A stretch of DNA of 64,000 nucleotides from Buttiauxella warmboldiae (GCF_003818135.1 NZ_RPOH01000064.1:48605-112604); one strand, 5' to 3'. Shown: positions 46,154-57,724, counted from the stretch's first letter. Notes: generated by a model not told the origin, from the sequence alone. Translations and numbers: made by a program.

Positions 46154-46183
46154 CCTTGAATCCCGGAAACCGATCCCCATAAT
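46154..46183 (+). promoter_or_regulatory. Sigma-32 heat-shock promoter of grpE
   Basis: The elements cttgaa (46155-46160) and ccccat (46175-46180) with a 14-bp spacer match the sigma-32 consensus and lie about 45 bp before the grpE start, as in E. coli. Confidence 0.8.
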
Positions 46184-46225
46184 AAGCGAACCAGCGAGAT
46201 GAATGCTAAAAACGCGGAGAAATTC

Positions 46226-46810
46226 ATGAGTAGTAAAGATCAAAAAACACCAGACGAGCAAGTCTCGGACGAAATTGCAATGGAAAGCCACGAAGAAGTC
46301 GAGGCCGTAGAGGGTGCCGAAGTGGTTGATCCGCGCGATGAACAAATTGCCGATTTAACAGCGCAACTGGAAGAAGTTCAGCAGCGCGAGCGTGACCTGG
46401 TGTTACGCAGCAAAGCGGAGATGGAAAACCTGCGTCGCCGTACCGAACTCGATATGGAGAAAGCGCACAAGTTCGCGCTGGACAAATTTGTCAACGAGCT
46501 GCTGCCGGTTATCGACAGCCTGGACCGCGCTCTGGAAGTGGCAGACAAGTCCAATGCCGATTTAGCCGCGATGATTGAAGGCATTGAGTTAACTCAGAAA
46601 TCAATGCTGGATGTGATGCGTAAATTTGGCGTGGAAGCGATCGGCGATACCAATGTGCCGTTCAACCCGGACGTGCATCAGGCGATTGCGATGGTCGAAT
46701 CTGAAGATGTGGCACCTAACCATGTGCTGATGGTGATGCAGAAGGGCTATACCCTGAACGGCCGCACGCTGCGCGCAGCAATGGTTTCTGTGGCAAAAGC
46801 AAAAGCGTAA
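46226..46810 (+). CDS. grpE: GrpE nucleotide exchange factor
   Basis: The 194-residue protein starts [15 protein letters not shown], continues with the long dimeric coiled coil and the conserved [20 protein letters not shown] and [19 protein letters not shown]. GrpE releases ADP from DnaK. The ATG at 46226 follows GGAG; an earlier ATG at 46199 is less likely. Confidence 0.97.
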   Translation: MSSKDQKTPDEQVSDEIAMESHEEVEAVEGAEVVDPRDEQIADLTAQLEEVQQRERDLVLRSKAEMENLRRRTELDMEKAHKFALDKFVNELLPVIDSLDRALEVADKSNADLAAMIEGIELTQKSMLDVMRKFGVEAIGDTNVPFNPDVHQAIAMVESEDVAPNHVLMVMQKGYTLNGRTLRAAMVSVAKAKA

Positions 46811-46830
46811 TTAGCCCGATTACGTTAGGT

Positions 46831-46858
46831 AAAAGCCAGCCCGTAGCGGCTGGCTTTT
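46831..46858. terminator. Terminator between grpE and yfjD
   Basis: An 11-bp inverted repeat (46831-46841 and 46848-46858) flanked by A and T runs serves both convergent genes. Confidence 0.9.
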
Positions 46859-46863
46859 TGTCA

Positions 46864-48153
46864 CTATTTCTCTTCAACACTCTGGCGAAGCGGTGTCACC
46901 GGCGTGACGCGCACTTGCTTAATCATATTGTCCTGCACGTCAAGGATATCAATATCGTAGCGGCTTAAGCGCACGCGTGTATCGATAGCCGGGATCTCCT
47001 GCAGCTCTTCAAGCAGCATGCCATTTACGGTACGAGCCTCGTCTTCGGGCAGCGTCCAGTTGAAGGCTTTGTTGATTTCACGAACGTTGGCGCTGCCTTC
47101 AATAATCACGGAGCCATCGTTTTGCGGCGTGACTTCCTCAGCCAGCGTTGGCGACATGGAGGTAGTGAAATCACCGACAATCTCTTCAAGAATATCTTCC
47201 ACGGTGACCAGCCCCTGAATATCACCGTACTCGTCAACCACCAGACCGGCTTTCTTTTTATTACGCTGAAATTTAACCAACTGCACGCTGAGCGGCGTTC
47301 CTTCCGGCACGAAGTAAATCTCGTCAGAGGCACGCAGCAGCGTCTCTTTGGTGAACTCCTGCTTTTCGGTCATCAAACGGTAGGCTTCACGCACGCGTAG
47401 CATGCTGATGGCGTCATCCAGCGTGTCGCGGTACAGCACGATACGTCCGTGGGGGGAGTGTGTCAGCTGGCGCACGATGGATTTCCAGTCATCGTTAATA
47501 TCGATCCCGACAATTTCATTGCGCGGCACCATGATATCGTCGACGCTGATTTTTTCCAGATCCAGCACGGAAAGCAGCATGTCCTGGTTGCGGCGGGAAA
47601 TCTTCGAATGCGATTCATGTACCAGGGTCCGCAACTCCTCTTTACTGAGTGCGCCACTGATAACGTTATCGGTTTTTATACCGAGCATGCGCATCAACAT
47701 GCGAGTGATAAGGTTAAGAAGCCAAACCAGCGGCATCATCAGGATTTGTAACGGGCCGAGTAGCAAGCTGCTTGGGAAGGCCACTTTTTCCGGGTACAGC
47801 GCAGCAATGGTTTTTGGCAGCACTTCGGCAAAAACCAGCACCACAAAAGTGAGGATACCTGTTGCAATAGCCACGCCCGCATCGCCGTACAAACGCATAC
47901 CGATGATGGTGCTGATGGCGGAGGCGAGAATATTGACCAGGTTATTGCCAATTAATACCAGACTAATCAGGCGGTCTGGTTTACGAAGAAGTTTTTCAAC
48001 CCGTTTCGCGGCGCGATTGCCCTGCTTGGCGAGGTGGCGCAGCTTATAACGGTTAAGCGTCATCATGCCGGTTTCAGAGCCGGAGAAGTACGCTGAAACT
48101 ACTACCATGACGATCAGCGTGACGATCAGCGTAGTAGTTGAGATCTGTTCCAA
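46864..48153 (-). CDS. yfjD: CorB/YfjD-type CNNM membrane protein (HlyC/CorC family)
   Basis: The 429-residue protein has an N-terminal DUF21/CNNM membrane domain (about 1-190, with FSGSETGMMTLNRYK), two CBS domains (about 200-330, DIMVPRNEIVGID) and a C-terminal CorC_HlyC domain. It is linked to magnesium/cobalt homeostasis. The start is a TTG at 48153 with AAGGA upstream, giving the family length; a longer frame to 48222 is not supported. It lies 25 bp after ypjD. Confidence 0.93.
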   Translation of the reverse strand: MEQISTTTLIVTLIVMVVVSAYFSGSETGMMTLNRYKLRHLAKQGNRAAKRVEKLLRKPDRLISLVLIGNNLVNILASAISTIIGMRLYGDAGVAIATGILTFVVLVFAEVLPKTIAALYPEKVAFPSSLLLGPLQILMMPLVWLLNLITRMLMRMLGIKTDNVISGALSKEELRTLVHESHSKISRRNQDMLLSVLDLEKISVDDIMVPRNEIVGIDINDDWKSIVRQLTHSPHGRIVLYRDTLDDAISMLRVREAYRLMTEKQEFTKETLLRASDEIYFVPEGTPLSVQLVKFQRNKKKAGLVVDEYGDIQGLVTVEDILEEIVGDFTTSMSPTLAEEVTPQNDGSVIIEGSANVREINKAFNWTLPEDEARTVNGMLLEELQEIPAIDTRVRLSRYDIDILDVQDNMIKQVRVTPVTPLRQSVEEK

Positions 48154-48178
48154 AAGGTTTTCCTTTAAAAATGCAACG

Positions 48179-48967
48179 TTAGCCGACGAATTGTTGCAAA
48201 ACGCGGCTGCCAAAATAGGCAAGTGTCAGAATTGTGGCACCCGCGACGTTAAACCACACTACACGGCGGCCTCGCCACCCCTCATGATAATGTCCCCAAA
48301 GCAAAACGATGTAGACAAACCACGCGAGGATCGACAATACCGCCTTATCGACGTTTTCCAGGCTGAAAAGATTTTTCAGGTAAAACAGGCCGGTGCAAAG
48401 GGTTAACGTCAGCAGGACCACGCCGACCTGGGTGATATGAAACATTTTGCGCTCAATGCTCATCAACGGCGGCATTTCGGCACGGAAAGCGAGTTTTTTA
48501 TTTTTGAGCTGGTAGTCAATCCAGGCCAGCTGCAGCGCGTAAAGTGCCGCAATAATCAGCGTGGCGTAGGCAAAGAGTGACAAACCGATATGCACCATCA
48601 TCCCCGGTGTGGTTTCAAGATGGGTGATGAACTCATTGGGCATAAAGGTGGCCAGCGCCAGATTAATTAGCGCGAAAGCGTAAACAATGGGCAACAGCAG
48701 CCAGCCTCGATTGCGTGAGGCGACGATGGTCATCACGCTGCATATCATCAGGCTGACTAGCGAGCCGACGTTAAGCAGGCTGAGGTTCTGACCGCCATCA
48801 GCGGCAAAGATACGCTCCTCAAGCGCGACACCGTGGCTCACCAGCGCGATAACGGCCGATATAATAGCGAAACGGCGCCATCCGCTGTTTTTGGTCAGCA
48901 GCGCGGGGATAATCAGCGCAAGGCTGCTGGAATAGGCTACAAGCGCAAGGAGTGCGAAAACAGGCAT
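48179..48967 (-). CDS. ypjD: Inner membrane protein YpjD (cytochrome c assembly-like)
   Basis: The 262-residue protein has eight predicted membrane helices and the HxxL/WxWG-type region of the CcsA/CcmC-like heme-handling family. Its precise function is not known; it is in the E. coli position between yfjD and ffh and is sometimes linked with magnesium transport genes. Confidence 0.93.
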   Translation of the reverse strand: MPVFALLALVAYSSSLALIIPALLTKNSGWRRFAIISAVIALVSHGVALEERIFAADGGQNLSLLNVGSLVSLMICSVMTIVASRNRGWLLLPIVYAFALINLALATFMPNEFITHLETTPGMMVHIGLSLFAYATLIIAALYALQLAWIDYQLKNKKLAFRAEMPPLMSIERKMFHITQVGVVLLTLTLCTGLFYLKNLFSLENVDKAVLSILAWFVYIVLLWGHYHEGWRGRRVVWFNVAGATILTLAYFGSRVLQQFVG

Positions 48968-49138
48968 ATAAAGTGTCGGTCAGTTAGCCAGAGAAGAAAA
49001 AAAGCAGTATAACGTTACCTGCCGCCTGCTCCAACTCTAACCGTTGCATCACACCGAAGGCGGCTTCATGTTATAATCCGCCAAATTCTGTTTGTGTCGC
49101 AAGCTGCGGCCCTAAGTTACCACGTTAGGCAAAAGACC

Positions 49139-50500
49139 ATGTTTGATAATTTAACTGACCGTCTGTCGCGCACGCTGCGCAATATCAGCGGCCGCGGGCG
49201 GCTGACTGAAGAGAACGTAAAAGAAACCCTACGCGAAGTGCGCATGGCGTTGCTGGAAGCGGACGTTGCGCTGCCGGTCGTGCGTGACTTTATCAGCCGT
49301 GTGAAAGAAAAAGCGGTTGGCCATGAAGTGAACAAAAGCCTGACGCCGGGTCAGGAGTTCGTCAAAATCGTGCGCGCCGAACTGGTTGCGGCGATGGGCG
49401 AAGAGAATGCCAGCCTGAATCTTGCTGCACAGCCACCAGCCGTGGTGCTGATGGCGGGCCTGCAAGGTGCGGGTAAAACTACAAGCGTAGGTAAGTTAGG
49501 TAAATTCCTGCGTGAGAAACACAAGAAGAAAGTGCTGGTGGTCTCTGCCGACGTTTATCGCCCGGCGGCGATCAAACAGCTGGAAACGCTGGCGGAACAA
49601 GTCGGTGTTGATTTCTTCCCGTCTGATGTCGGTCAAAAACCGGTCGATATCGTTAACGCGGCGCTGAAAGAAGCGAAGCTGAAATTCTTTGATGTGCTGC
49701 TGGTGGATACCGCCGGTCGTTTGCACGTTGATGAAGCGATGATGGACGAAATCAAACAGGTTCATGCTGCGATTAACCCAGTTGAAACCTTGTTTGTGGT
49801 CGATGCCATGACCGGCCAGGATGCGGCAAATACCGCAAAAGCCTTTAACGAAGCGTTACCGCTAACCGGCGTTGTGCTGACGAAAGTCGATGGTGATGCC
49901 CGTGGTGGTGCCGCGCTGTCTATTCGCCATATCACCGGCAAGCCGATTAAGTTCCTCGGTGTGGGCGAAAAAACTGAAGCGCTGGAGCCATTCCACCCGG
50001 ATCGTATCGCCTCACGTATTCTGGGGATGGGCGATGTTCTCTCGCTTATCGAAGATATTGAGAGCAAAGTTGACCGCGCTCAGGCGGAAAAGCTTGCCAG
50101 CAAGCTGAAGAAGGGCGACGGGTTTGATCTCAACGACTTCCTTGAGCAGCTTAAACAAATGAAAAACATGGGCGGCATGGCGAGCATGATGAGCAAATTG
50201 CCGGGTATGGGGCAATTGCCGGATAACGTTAAGTCGCAAATGGATGACAAAGTTCTGGTGCGTATGGAGGCGATTATTAACTCCATGACGCTCAAAGAGC
50301 GTGCGCAGCCAGAGATTATCAAAGGTTCACGTAAACGTCGTATCGCGACGGGTGCGGGTATGCAGGTGCAGGATGTCAACCGTCTGCTCAAGCAGTTCGA
50401 CGACATGCAGCGCATGATGAAGAAGATGAAGAAAGGCGGAATGGCGAAAATGATGCGCGGCATGAAAGGTATGATGCCGCCAGGTTTCCCAGGCCGTTAA
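49139..50500 (+). CDS. ffh: Signal recognition particle protein Ffh
   Basis: The 453-residue GTPase has an N domain, the G domain with GLQGAGKTTSVGKL and DTAGRLHVDEA, and a Met-rich M domain (end MMRGMKGMMPPGFPGR). With 4.5S RNA it targets membrane proteins to FtsY and SecYEG. The ATG at 49139 gives the E. coli length. Confidence 0.98.
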   Translation: MFDNLTDRLSRTLRNISGRGRLTEENVKETLREVRMALLEADVALPVVRDFISRVKEKAVGHEVNKSLTPGQEFVKIVRAELVAAMGEENASLNLAAQPPAVVLMAGLQGAGKTTSVGKLGKFLREKHKKKVLVVSADVYRPAAIKQLETLAEQVGVDFFPSDVGQKPVDIVNAALKEAKLKFFDVLLVDTAGRLHVDEAMMDEIKQVHAAINPVETLFVVDAMTGQDAANTAKAFNEALPLTGVVLTKVDGDARGGAALSIRHITGKPIKFLGVGEKTEALEPFHPDRIASRILGMGDVLSLIEDIESKVDRAQAEKLASKLKKGDGFDLNDFLEQLKQMKNMGGMASMMSKLPGMGQLPDNVKSQMDDKVLVRMEAIINSMTLKERAQPEIIKGSRKRRIATGAGMQVQDVNRLLKQFDDMQRMMKKMKKGGMAKMMRGMKGMMPPGFPGR

Positions 50501-50511
50501 GCTCATTTAGA

Positions 50512-50539
50512 TTGCATTTTGCGACGAAATGAGTAAAAT
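50512..50539 (+). promoter_or_regulatory. Sigma-70 promoter of the rpsP-rimM-trmD-rplS operon
   Basis: The hexamers ttgcat (50512-50517) and taaaat (50534-50539) are spaced by 16 bp and lie in the ffh-rpsP gap, as in E. coli. Confidence 0.65.
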
Positions 50540-50557
50540 TTTCGGGCTTTTAATATG

Positions 50558-50596
50558 ACACCGGGCTCCCTCCCTCGATGGGGCCCGGTGTTTTAT
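50558..50596 (+). terminator. Hairpin with T-run before rpsP
   Basis: The inverted repeat acaccgggc (50558-50566) and gcccggtgt (50583-50591) followed by TTTTATT is an intrinsic terminator. It lies after the rpsP promoter, so it may act as an ffh terminator and as an attenuator of the ribosomal operon. Confidence 0.75.
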
Positions 50597-50613
50597 TCAC
50601 TAAAGAGGATGTT

Positions 50614-50862
50614 ATGGTAACTATTCGTTTAGCACGTCACGGCGCGAAAAAGCGTCCGTTCTACCAGGTTGTTGTTACTGACAGCCGTAATGCACGTAAC
50701 GGTCGCTTCATCGAGCGCGTTGGTTTCTTCAACCCTATCGCTGGTGAAAAAGACGAGGCAACTCGCCTGGATCTGGATCGTATCGAGCATTGGGTTGGCT
50801 TAGGCGCAACCGTTTCTGATCGCGTATCTGCGCTGATCAAAGCAGCAAAAAAAGCAGCTTAA
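50614..50862 (+). CDS. rpsP: 30S ribosomal protein S16
   Basis: The 82-residue protein ([20 protein letters not shown]) matches S16 along its length. First gene of the rpsP-rimM-trmD-rplS operon; the ATG at 50614 follows GAGG. Confidence 0.98.
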   Translation: MVTIRLARHGAKKRPFYQVVVTDSRNARNGRFIERVGFFNPIAGEKDEATRLDLDRIEHWVGLGATVSDRVSALIKAAKKAA

Positions 50863-50880
50863 TCTGTCACGGTGGTCATG

Positions 50881-51429
50881 ATGAGCAATCAACTCGCTGC
50901 AAAGGCTCCTGTTAACCCAATCGTATTGGGCAAGATGGGTTCCTGCTATGGGATTCGTGGTTGGCTCAGAGTGTTTTCCTCCACCGAAGACGCCGATAGC
51001 ATTTTTGACTATCAGCCCTGGTTTATCCAGAAGGCGGGTCAGTGGCAGCAAGTACAGCTGGAAAGCTGGAAGCACCACGGTCAGGATCTGATCATCAAGC
51101 TGCAAGGCGTTGACGATCGGGATGCGGCGAATCTCCTCACCAATTGCGAAATTGTGGTTGATTCTACGCAATTGCCAGGTCTCGAAGAGGGCGACTATTA
51201 CTGGAAAGACCTTATGGGTTGCCAGGTTGTCACCACTGAGGGATATCAGCTCGGTAAAGTCATCGATATGATGGAAACCGGCTCCAATGACGTTCTGGTC
51301 ATTAAGGCAAACCTGAAGGATGCGTTCGGCATCAAGGAGCGGCTGGTTCCGTTCCTCGATGGGCAGGTTATCAAGAAAGTCGATCTCGCTACTCAAACCA
51401 TTGAAGTAGATTGGGATCCTGGTTTTTAA
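50881..51429 (+). CDS. rimM: Ribosome maturation factor RimM
   Basis: The 182-residue protein has an N-terminal RimM barrel ([19 protein letters not shown]) and a C-terminal PRC barrel ([26 protein letters not shown]). It helps mature the head of the 30S subunit near S19. The ATG at 50881 gives the E. coli length. Confidence 0.98.
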   Translation: MSNQLAAKAPVNPIVLGKMGSCYGIRGWLRVFSSTEDADSIFDYQPWFIQKAGQWQQVQLESWKHHGQDLIIKLQGVDDRDAANLLTNCEIVVDSTQLPGLEEGDYYWKDLMGCQVVTTEGYQLGKVIDMMETGSNDVLVIKANLKDAFGIKERLVPFLDGQVIKKVDLATQTIEVDWDPGF

Positions 51430-51474
51430 AACCTCCGGATTAACGGTAAAAGACGGCGTAATGGAGATTGGCTT

Positions 51475-52634
<1,160 letters not shown>

Positions 52635-52659
52635 GATTCGCTAGCGCGACATCCATATA

Positions 52660-52688
52660 AAGGGCTGCCATCCGGCAGCCCTTTTTTT
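52660..52688 (+). terminator. Terminator after rplS
   Basis: The stem aagggctgcc / ggcagccctt with a run of T ends the rpsP operon. Confidence 0.92.
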
Positions 52689-52690
52689 GT

Positions 52691-53062
52691 CTAACGCAGA
52701 AACGAGCGCTGAAATTCTTCGTGATTTCCTTTCTCCCACTGAGTGCGACGCTTGCTAACATCAGGCAGCGTTTCACAGCTGGCGGGAAATGATTTACCGC
52801 TTTGCCCGAGTAGCAGTAGCAATTGCGGGTCGCAAATCCGCTGCTGGCCTTCTGCATATCCCTTTAGCCACTCTTCACGATCCACATTCTCATCGTTATG
52901 CATATGTGCAATGACAAGGTTGCTTCTTATGGGGTGCCCGGACATCGCATCATTCCAGCCCGCCTGATACCAGTCGGTGGGGGCCGCTGCTGGAGCATGT
53001 GTATAGGGATCAACATAACAGGCGCAGAGCAAGAGTAGCGGTAGAAGGGCTACATAACGCAT
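52691..53062 (-). CDS. yfiL: DUF2799 lipoprotein YfiL
   Basis: The 123-residue protein begins with a lipoprotein signal (MRYVALLPLLLLCACYVDP, lipobox LLCAC) and a DUF2799-like body with WYQAGWNDAMSGHP and EEWLKGYAEGQQRICDP. Function unknown. In E. coli yfiL is separated from rplS by yfiR-dgcN-yfiB; here it follows rplS directly. Confidence 0.85.
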   Translation of the reverse strand: MRYVALLPLLLLCACYVDPYTHAPAAAPTDWYQAGWNDAMSGHPIRSNLVIAHMHNDENVDREEWLKGYAEGQQRICDPQLLLLLGQSGKSFPASCETLPDVSKRRTQWEKGNHEEFQRSFLR

Positions 53063-53176
53063 GACCAGGATACCTGTTGCAAAGTGTATGCTTTGAGCAT
53101 AGAGCCCTTATGGTCATGTATCAGGCTATTTTTTGGAACGCATGTTTACGTAAAAACAGGCCTGGTTATGCATGGG

Positions 53177-53256
53177 TGTATATTAATGTTTACGATATGA
53201 GGTTATTAACGTGCATAATCCAGCAATTAATTTGCTTGTGTAACGTATTGTTTACG
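53177..53256 (+). promoter_or_regulatory. TyrR boxes in the aroF promoter
   Basis: Two sites fit the TyrR pattern TGTAAA-N6-TTTACA with few changes: tgtatattaatgtttacg (53177-53194) and tgtaacgtattgtttacg (53239-53256). Further TTTACG halves lie nearby (about 53143 and 53274), in agreement with the multi-box tyrosine-repressed aroF promoter. Confidence 0.75.
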
Positions 53257-53349
53257 TAAAATGGATTGCAATGTTTACTAAAGCTGATAAGGTAGTGCCG
53301 TCCTCACCGAGGAAACGACTATCGCAAACGAGCTAACAGGATCGCCATC

Positions 53350-54420
53350 ATGCAAAAAGACGCGCTGAACAACGTTCATATTTCTGACGAACAGGTACTC
53401 ATCACTCCGGAGCAGCTGAAAGCGAAATTCCCGCTGACTGCGGCTCAGGAAGCGCAGATTGAACAGTCCCGTCAAACCATTTCCGACATTATCGCTGGCC
53501 GCGATCCTCGCCTGTTGGTGGTGTGTGGACCTTGCTCGATCCACGATCCTGATACCGCGCTTGAATATGCTCGTCGTTTTAAAACGCTTTCTGAACAAGT
53601 TAGCGATAGTCTGTACCTCGTGATGCGTGTCTATTTTGAAAAGCCACGGACTACCGTAGGCTGGAAAGGCTTGATCAACGATCCCCATATGGATGGCTCG
53701 TTTGATGTCGAGGGCGGTTTGAAAATTGCCCGTCAGCTGCTGGTAGAGCTGGTCAGTATGGGCCTGCCGCTGGCGACGGAAGCGCTTGATCCAAATAGTC
53801 CGCAATACTTAGGCGATCTGTTCAGCTGGTCTGCAATTGGTGCGCGTACCACTGAATCCCAGACTCACCGTGAAATGGCTTCCGGCCTTTCGATGCCGGT
53901 TGGTTTTAAAAATGGGACTGACGGCAGCCTGGGGACGGCGATCAATGCGATGCGTGCCGCATCTATGCCGCACCGTTTCGTCGGCATCAACCAGGCAGGC
54001 CAGGTTTGCCTGCTGCAAACCCAGGGCAATCCCGATGGCCATGTGATTTTACGCGGCGGCAAAGCGCCGAACTACAGCCCGGCAGACGTTGCGCAGTGTG
54101 AAAAAGAGATGGAGCAGGCGGGACTCCGCCCGGCCTTGATGATAGATTGCAGCCATGGCAACTCAAACAAAGACTACCGTCGCCAGCCGGGCGTCGCTGA
54201 ATCAGCTGTCGCCCAGATTAAAGATGGTAATCGTTCGATTATTGGCCTGATGATTGAAAGTCATATCCATGAGGGTAACCAATCTTCAGAGCAGCCGCGC
54301 AGTGAAATGAAATACGGTGTTTCCGTAACGGATGCCTGCATCGATTGGGAGACAACAGAGACTTTATTACGTGAGATTCATAACGATCTGAACGGTACGC
54401 TCACGGCGCGTCAGGCATAA
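53350..54420 (+). CDS. aroF: 3-deoxy-7-phosphoheptulonate synthase, tyrosine-sensitive
   Basis: The 356-residue DAHP synthase joins PEP and erythrose-4-phosphate, the first step of the shikimate pathway. Motifs include [28 protein letters not shown] in the N-terminal half and [14 protein letters not shown]. Position before tyrA and the TyrR boxes identify the Tyr-regulated isozyme. Confidence 0.97.
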   Translation: MQKDALNNVHISDEQVLITPEQLKAKFPLTAAQEAQIEQSRQTISDIIAGRDPRLLVVCGPCSIHDPDTALEYARRFKTLSEQVSDSLYLVMRVYFEKPRTTVGWKGLINDPHMDGSFDVEGGLKIARQLLVELVSMGLPLATEALDPNSPQYLGDLFSWSAIGARTTESQTHREMASGLSMPVGFKNGTDGSLGTAINAMRAASMPHRFVGINQAGQVCLLQTQGNPDGHVILRGGKAPNYSPADVAQCEKEMEQAGLRPALMIDCSHGNSNKDYRRQPGVAESAVAQIKDGNRSIIGLMIESHIHEGNQSSEQPRSEMKYGVSVTDACIDWETTETLLREIHNDLNGTLTARQA

Positions 54421-54431
54421 GAGGTTTTACT

Positions 54432-55553
54432 ATGGTGGCTGAATTGACCGCACTACGCGATCAAATTGATGAGGTGGATAAGGCGTTGCTGGAGCTACTG
54501 GCGCGCCGTCTGGAGCTGGTAGCAGAAGTTGGCGAAGTCAAAAGCCAGCATGGTTTGCCTATTTATGTCCCGGAACGCGAGGCCGCAATGCTGGCTTCAC
54601 GCCGTAAAGAAGCGCAAGCGCTGGGCGTTCCCCCCGATCTGATTGAAGATGTATTGCGCCGTGTCATGCGGGAGTCTTACTCAAGCGAGAATGACAAAGG
54701 TTTTAAAACGCTATTCCCTGCGCTGCGCCCGGTGGTTATTGTCGGCGGTGGCGGCCAGATGGGGCGCCTGTTTGAAAAAATGCTTACGCTGTCTGGTTAT
54801 CAGGTCCGTATCCTTGAAAAAGAAGACTGGGCTAAAGCCCCTGAGCTGATGGCTGATGCAGGCATGGTGATTGTGAGTGTGCCAATTCATATCACTGAAC
54901 AAATTATTGCTCAGTTACCACGCTTGCCTGATGACTGCATTCTGGTCGATTTGGCTTCGGTGAAAAATGGCCCTCTGCAAGCGATGTTAGCTGCCCATCA
55001 GGGCCCGGTGCTTGGCCTGCACCCGATGTTCGGGCCCGATAGCGGAAGCCTTGCGAAGCAAGTCGTGGTGTATTGCGATGGTCGCCAGCCCGAAGCGTAT
55101 CAGTGGCTGCTTGAGCAAATTCAGGTCTGGGGCGCACGTTTACATCGTTCCACGGCAGTAGAGCACGATCAGAATATGGCGTTTATTCAGGCGCTGCGCC
55201 ACTTTGCGACCTTTGCTTATGGTTTGCATTTGGCTGAAGAAAATGTGCAGCTTGAGCAATTACTGGCGCTCTCATCACCGATTTATCGCCTGGAACTGGC
55301 CATGGTCGGGAGGCTGTTTGCTCAGGATCCGCAGCTTTACGCCGATATCATTATGTCGTCAGAAAGCAATCTGGAGCTGATTAAGCGTTACTATAAGCGT
55401 TTTGGCGAGGCGATTGGTCTGCTGGAACAGGGTGATAAGCGGGCGTTTATCGACAGCTTCCGCAAAGTGGAGCACTGGTTTGGTGACTATGCGCAGCGAT
55501 TCCAGAGTGAAAGTCGCACTTTGTTACGTCAGGCGAATGATAGCCGCCAGTAA
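54432..55553 (+). CDS. tyrA: Chorismate mutase / prephenate dehydrogenase TyrA
   Basis: The 373-residue bifunctional enzyme has an AroQ chorismate mutase domain (1-90) and a prephenate dehydrogenase domain beginning at [17 protein letters not shown]. It makes 4-hydroxyphenylpyruvate for tyrosine. It starts 11 bp after aroF. Confidence 0.98.
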   Translation: MVAELTALRDQIDEVDKALLELLARRLELVAEVGEVKSQHGLPIYVPEREAAMLASRRKEAQALGVPPDLIEDVLRRVMRESYSSENDKGFKTLFPALRPVVIVGGGGQMGRLFEKMLTLSGYQVRILEKEDWAKAPELMADAGMVIVSVPIHITEQIIAQLPRLPDDCILVDLASVKNGPLQAMLAAHQGPVLGLHPMFGPDSGSLAKQVVVYCDGRQPEAYQWLLEQIQVWGARLHRSTAVEHDQNMAFIQALRHFATFAYGLHLAEENVQLEQLLALSSPIYRLELAMVGRLFAQDPQLYADIIMSSESNLELIKRYYKRFGEAIGLLEQGDKRAFIDSFRKVEHWFGDYAQRFQSESRTLLRQANDSRQ

Positions 55554-55575
55554 TGGCAAAAAGGTTTTATAATCA

Positions 55576-55608
55576 AAAGCCATCAGGGAGACCTGCTGGC
55601 TTTTTTTA
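55576..55608 (+). terminator. Terminator after tyrA
   Basis: Stem aaaagccatcag / ctgctggctttt with one mismatch, then T-run, ends the aroF-tyrA operon. Confidence 0.85.
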
Positions 55609-55629
55609 TTGGCGATTAAGGATGGGAAA

Positions 55630-56505
55630 ATGGCTCAGCCGCAAGTTCTGTTCGATTACACCGGTCACTTACCTGAATGCCCAACGTGGAGCGCGGATGA
55701 AAACAGCCTCTACTGGACGGATATTCTTGAGAATGAAATTCATCGCTATCACCTTGCAAGCAAAAAACATGATGTTATCCAGTTTTCTGAAGAAGTGGGC
55801 TGTTTTGCTTTGTGCGAAACGGGCGGCTTTATCGTCGCGCTCAGGAGCGGAATTTATCTCACTAACCCTACCGGGCTCATCACGCGTAAGGTTTGTGATA
55901 ATCCGAATAATCCGCTGCTGGCGCGCTTCAATGATGGCGGGACCGACAGGGACGGGCGGTTTTATGCCGGAACCTTTTGGGGGCCGGGGGACTACAATGG
56001 TGCGCTGTTGTGCCGTATCGATAACGATCTGACGCCACACGTCATCCAGCACGATATCCATGGCGCTAACGGCCTGGCTTTTAGCGCGGATAAAAACTGG
56101 ATGTATACCTCAGATACGCCAAACCGGGTGATTTACAGAACTGCGCTGGATGCGCGCGGTGAACCTGCTATGCGTGAAGTGTTTAAGCGCTTCGAGCCGG
56201 GGCAGGGAATTCCTGACGGCGCAGCAATGGATGTGGAGGGCTGCTACTGGACTGCGCTGTTCGACGGCTACCGTATTGCTCGTTTATCACCAGCGGCTGA
56301 GGTACTGGAAGAGTATTCGTTGCCGGTACGCTGCCCGACGATGATGTGCTTTGGCGGTGATGATATGAAGACGTTGTTCATCACGACGACGCGAGAAAAT
56401 ATGGATGATGCAGAAGTTGCGGAACGCCCGCTTTCCGGCGCCATTTTTACGCTGAAAGCCGCTGTTGCGGGCATGCCAAAATTGAAGTTTAAACAACACC
56501 AGTAA
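55630..56505 (+). CDS. SMP-30/gluconolactonase/LRE-like family protein
   Basis: The 291-residue beta-propeller protein has the SMP-30 pattern: LPECPTWSADENSLYWTDIL (first metal ligand Glu), a RFNDGGTDRDGRFYAGT segment, and HGANGLAFSADKNWMYTSDT, then DGAAMDVEGCYW with the catalytic Asp. Members hydrolyse sugar lactones. AAGGA precedes the ATG at 55630. It is an extra gene between tyrA and pheA compared with E. coli. Substrate unknown. Confidence 0.87.
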   Translation: MAQPQVLFDYTGHLPECPTWSADENSLYWTDILENEIHRYHLASKKHDVIQFSEEVGCFALCETGGFIVALRSGIYLTNPTGLITRKVCDNPNNPLLARFNDGGTDRDGRFYAGTFWGPGDYNGALLCRIDNDLTPHVIQHDIHGANGLAFSADKNWMYTSDTPNRVIYRTALDARGEPAMREVFKRFEPGQGIPDGAAMDVEGCYWTALFDGYRIARLSPAAEVLEEYSLPVRCPTMMCFGGDDMKTLFITTTRENMDDAEVAERPLSGAIFTLKAAVAGMPKLKFKQHQ

Positions 56506-56511
56506 CCAGCA

Positions 56512-57672
56512 TCAGGCCGGATCGACAGGCACCACATTTTCGCTTGGATAGCAGCCGAGCACCTTCATTGAACGGGTGATTTCACCCAGTTCACGCAGGG
56601 CTTTGCGCATCGCGTCATCATGCAGATTGGCCTGCACGTCCAGATAAAACATCTCTTCCCATGGGTTGCCGTTGATTGGTCGGGATTCCAGTTTAGTCAT
56701 AATCAGATTGTGATTACGTAAAACCAGTAGCGCTTCTACTAATGCACCGGCTTGTTGGCCGGTAGCCATCAGCAGCGTGGTTTTTGCCGGAACCTGGTCG
56801 GTTACTTCAACTGCTTTGCGGGCCAGCACGATGAAACGGGTAATATTTTGCGTCTGGTTTGCCAGATTGCGTTCCAGAACCTGTAGGCCATACAGCGCAC
56901 CGCCGGCTTCGTTGCCCAGCGCTGCAACATGTGGCGAGTTCGCCTGAGCCACTTTTTCCATCGCCGCAGACGTACTTTCGCAATATTCAATTTTCCAGTG
57001 CGGGTAGCGATTAATGAACTGGCTGCATTGCTGGAACGGCTGTGGATGGCTGTATACCGTCTGGATTGTGTCTAAATCTGTAGTGCCGTTAACTAATACA
57101 CAGTGGTCAATTGGCACGGTCATTTCCGCAACGATGGACAAACTGGTGTGCTGCAGCAAATCATAGACATCGTTAATTGCGCCAGAGCTGGTGTTTTCCA
57201 GCGGGACAACAGCGTAATCAGCCTGGCCTGTTTCGACCTGATTAAAGATGTCATGGAATTTGGCACAGCCACTTTCGATAAATTGTTCGAAATGGCGAGC
57301 GGCGTACTGGCGGGCGGCCAGGTGCGAGTAAGAACCTTTCGGGCCGAGGAATGCGATGCGGGCTGATTGCGGGTTGGTTTTATTAAGATGCTGCTGCAAT
57401 AGCGTTTGCTGAGTCAGGACGGAGTCTTCAATGATGAGCTGAAACAGGCGGGTAATATAATGGGCGTCCAGATTATGCGTTTTGCCCAGGGCTATCAGGC
57501 GCTCCAGTAAATCCCTCTCACGATCGATATCCCGTACCGGGCGGTGAGTCGCGAGTTTGGCTTTGCCGACTTCAACCGCCAGTAAGCGCCGCTCAGCCAG
57601 TAATGCCAGCAGTTTTACATCCAGGGCGCTGATTTTATCGCGCAGTGCCAGCAATGGGTTTATCTCACTCAT
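56512..57672 (-). CDS. pheA: Chorismate mutase / prephenate dehydratase PheA
   Basis: The 386-residue bifunctional enzyme has an N-terminal AroQ mutase domain, a prephenate dehydratase domain (beginning [12 protein letters not shown]) and a C-terminal ACT-like domain ([18 protein letters not shown]) for phenylalanine inhibition. The ATG at 57672 gives the E. coli length; the longer frame to 57771 overlaps the attenuator and is not used. Confidence 0.98.
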   Translation of the reverse strand: MSEINPLLALRDKISALDVKLLALLAERRLLAVEVGKAKLATHRPVRDIDRERDLLERLIALGKTHNLDAHYITRLFQLIIEDSVLTQQTLLQQHLNKTNPQSARIAFLGPKGSYSHLAARQYAARHFEQFIESGCAKFHDIFNQVETGQADYAVVPLENTSSGAINDVYDLLQHTSLSIVAEMTVPIDHCVLVNGTTDLDTIQTVYSHPQPFQQCSQFINRYPHWKIEYCESTSAAMEKVAQANSPHVAALGNEAGGALYGLQVLERNLANQTQNITRFIVLARKAVEVTDQVPAKTTLLMATGQQAGALVEALLVLRNHNLIMTKLESRPINGNPWEEMFYLDVQANLHDDAMRKALRELGEITRSMKVLGCYPSENVVPVDPA

Positions 57673-57691
57673 AACGCTACCTTTTCGAAAT

Positions 57692-57724
57692 CCATAAAAA
57701 AAGCCCCCCCGGTTGGGGAGGCCT
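57692..57724 (-). terminator. phe attenuator terminator
   Basis: In RNA sense a C-rich arm (gcctcccc) pairs with ggggggc followed by seven T. It lies between pheL and pheA and can stop transcription when phenylalanyl-tRNA is plentiful. Confidence 0.88.
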
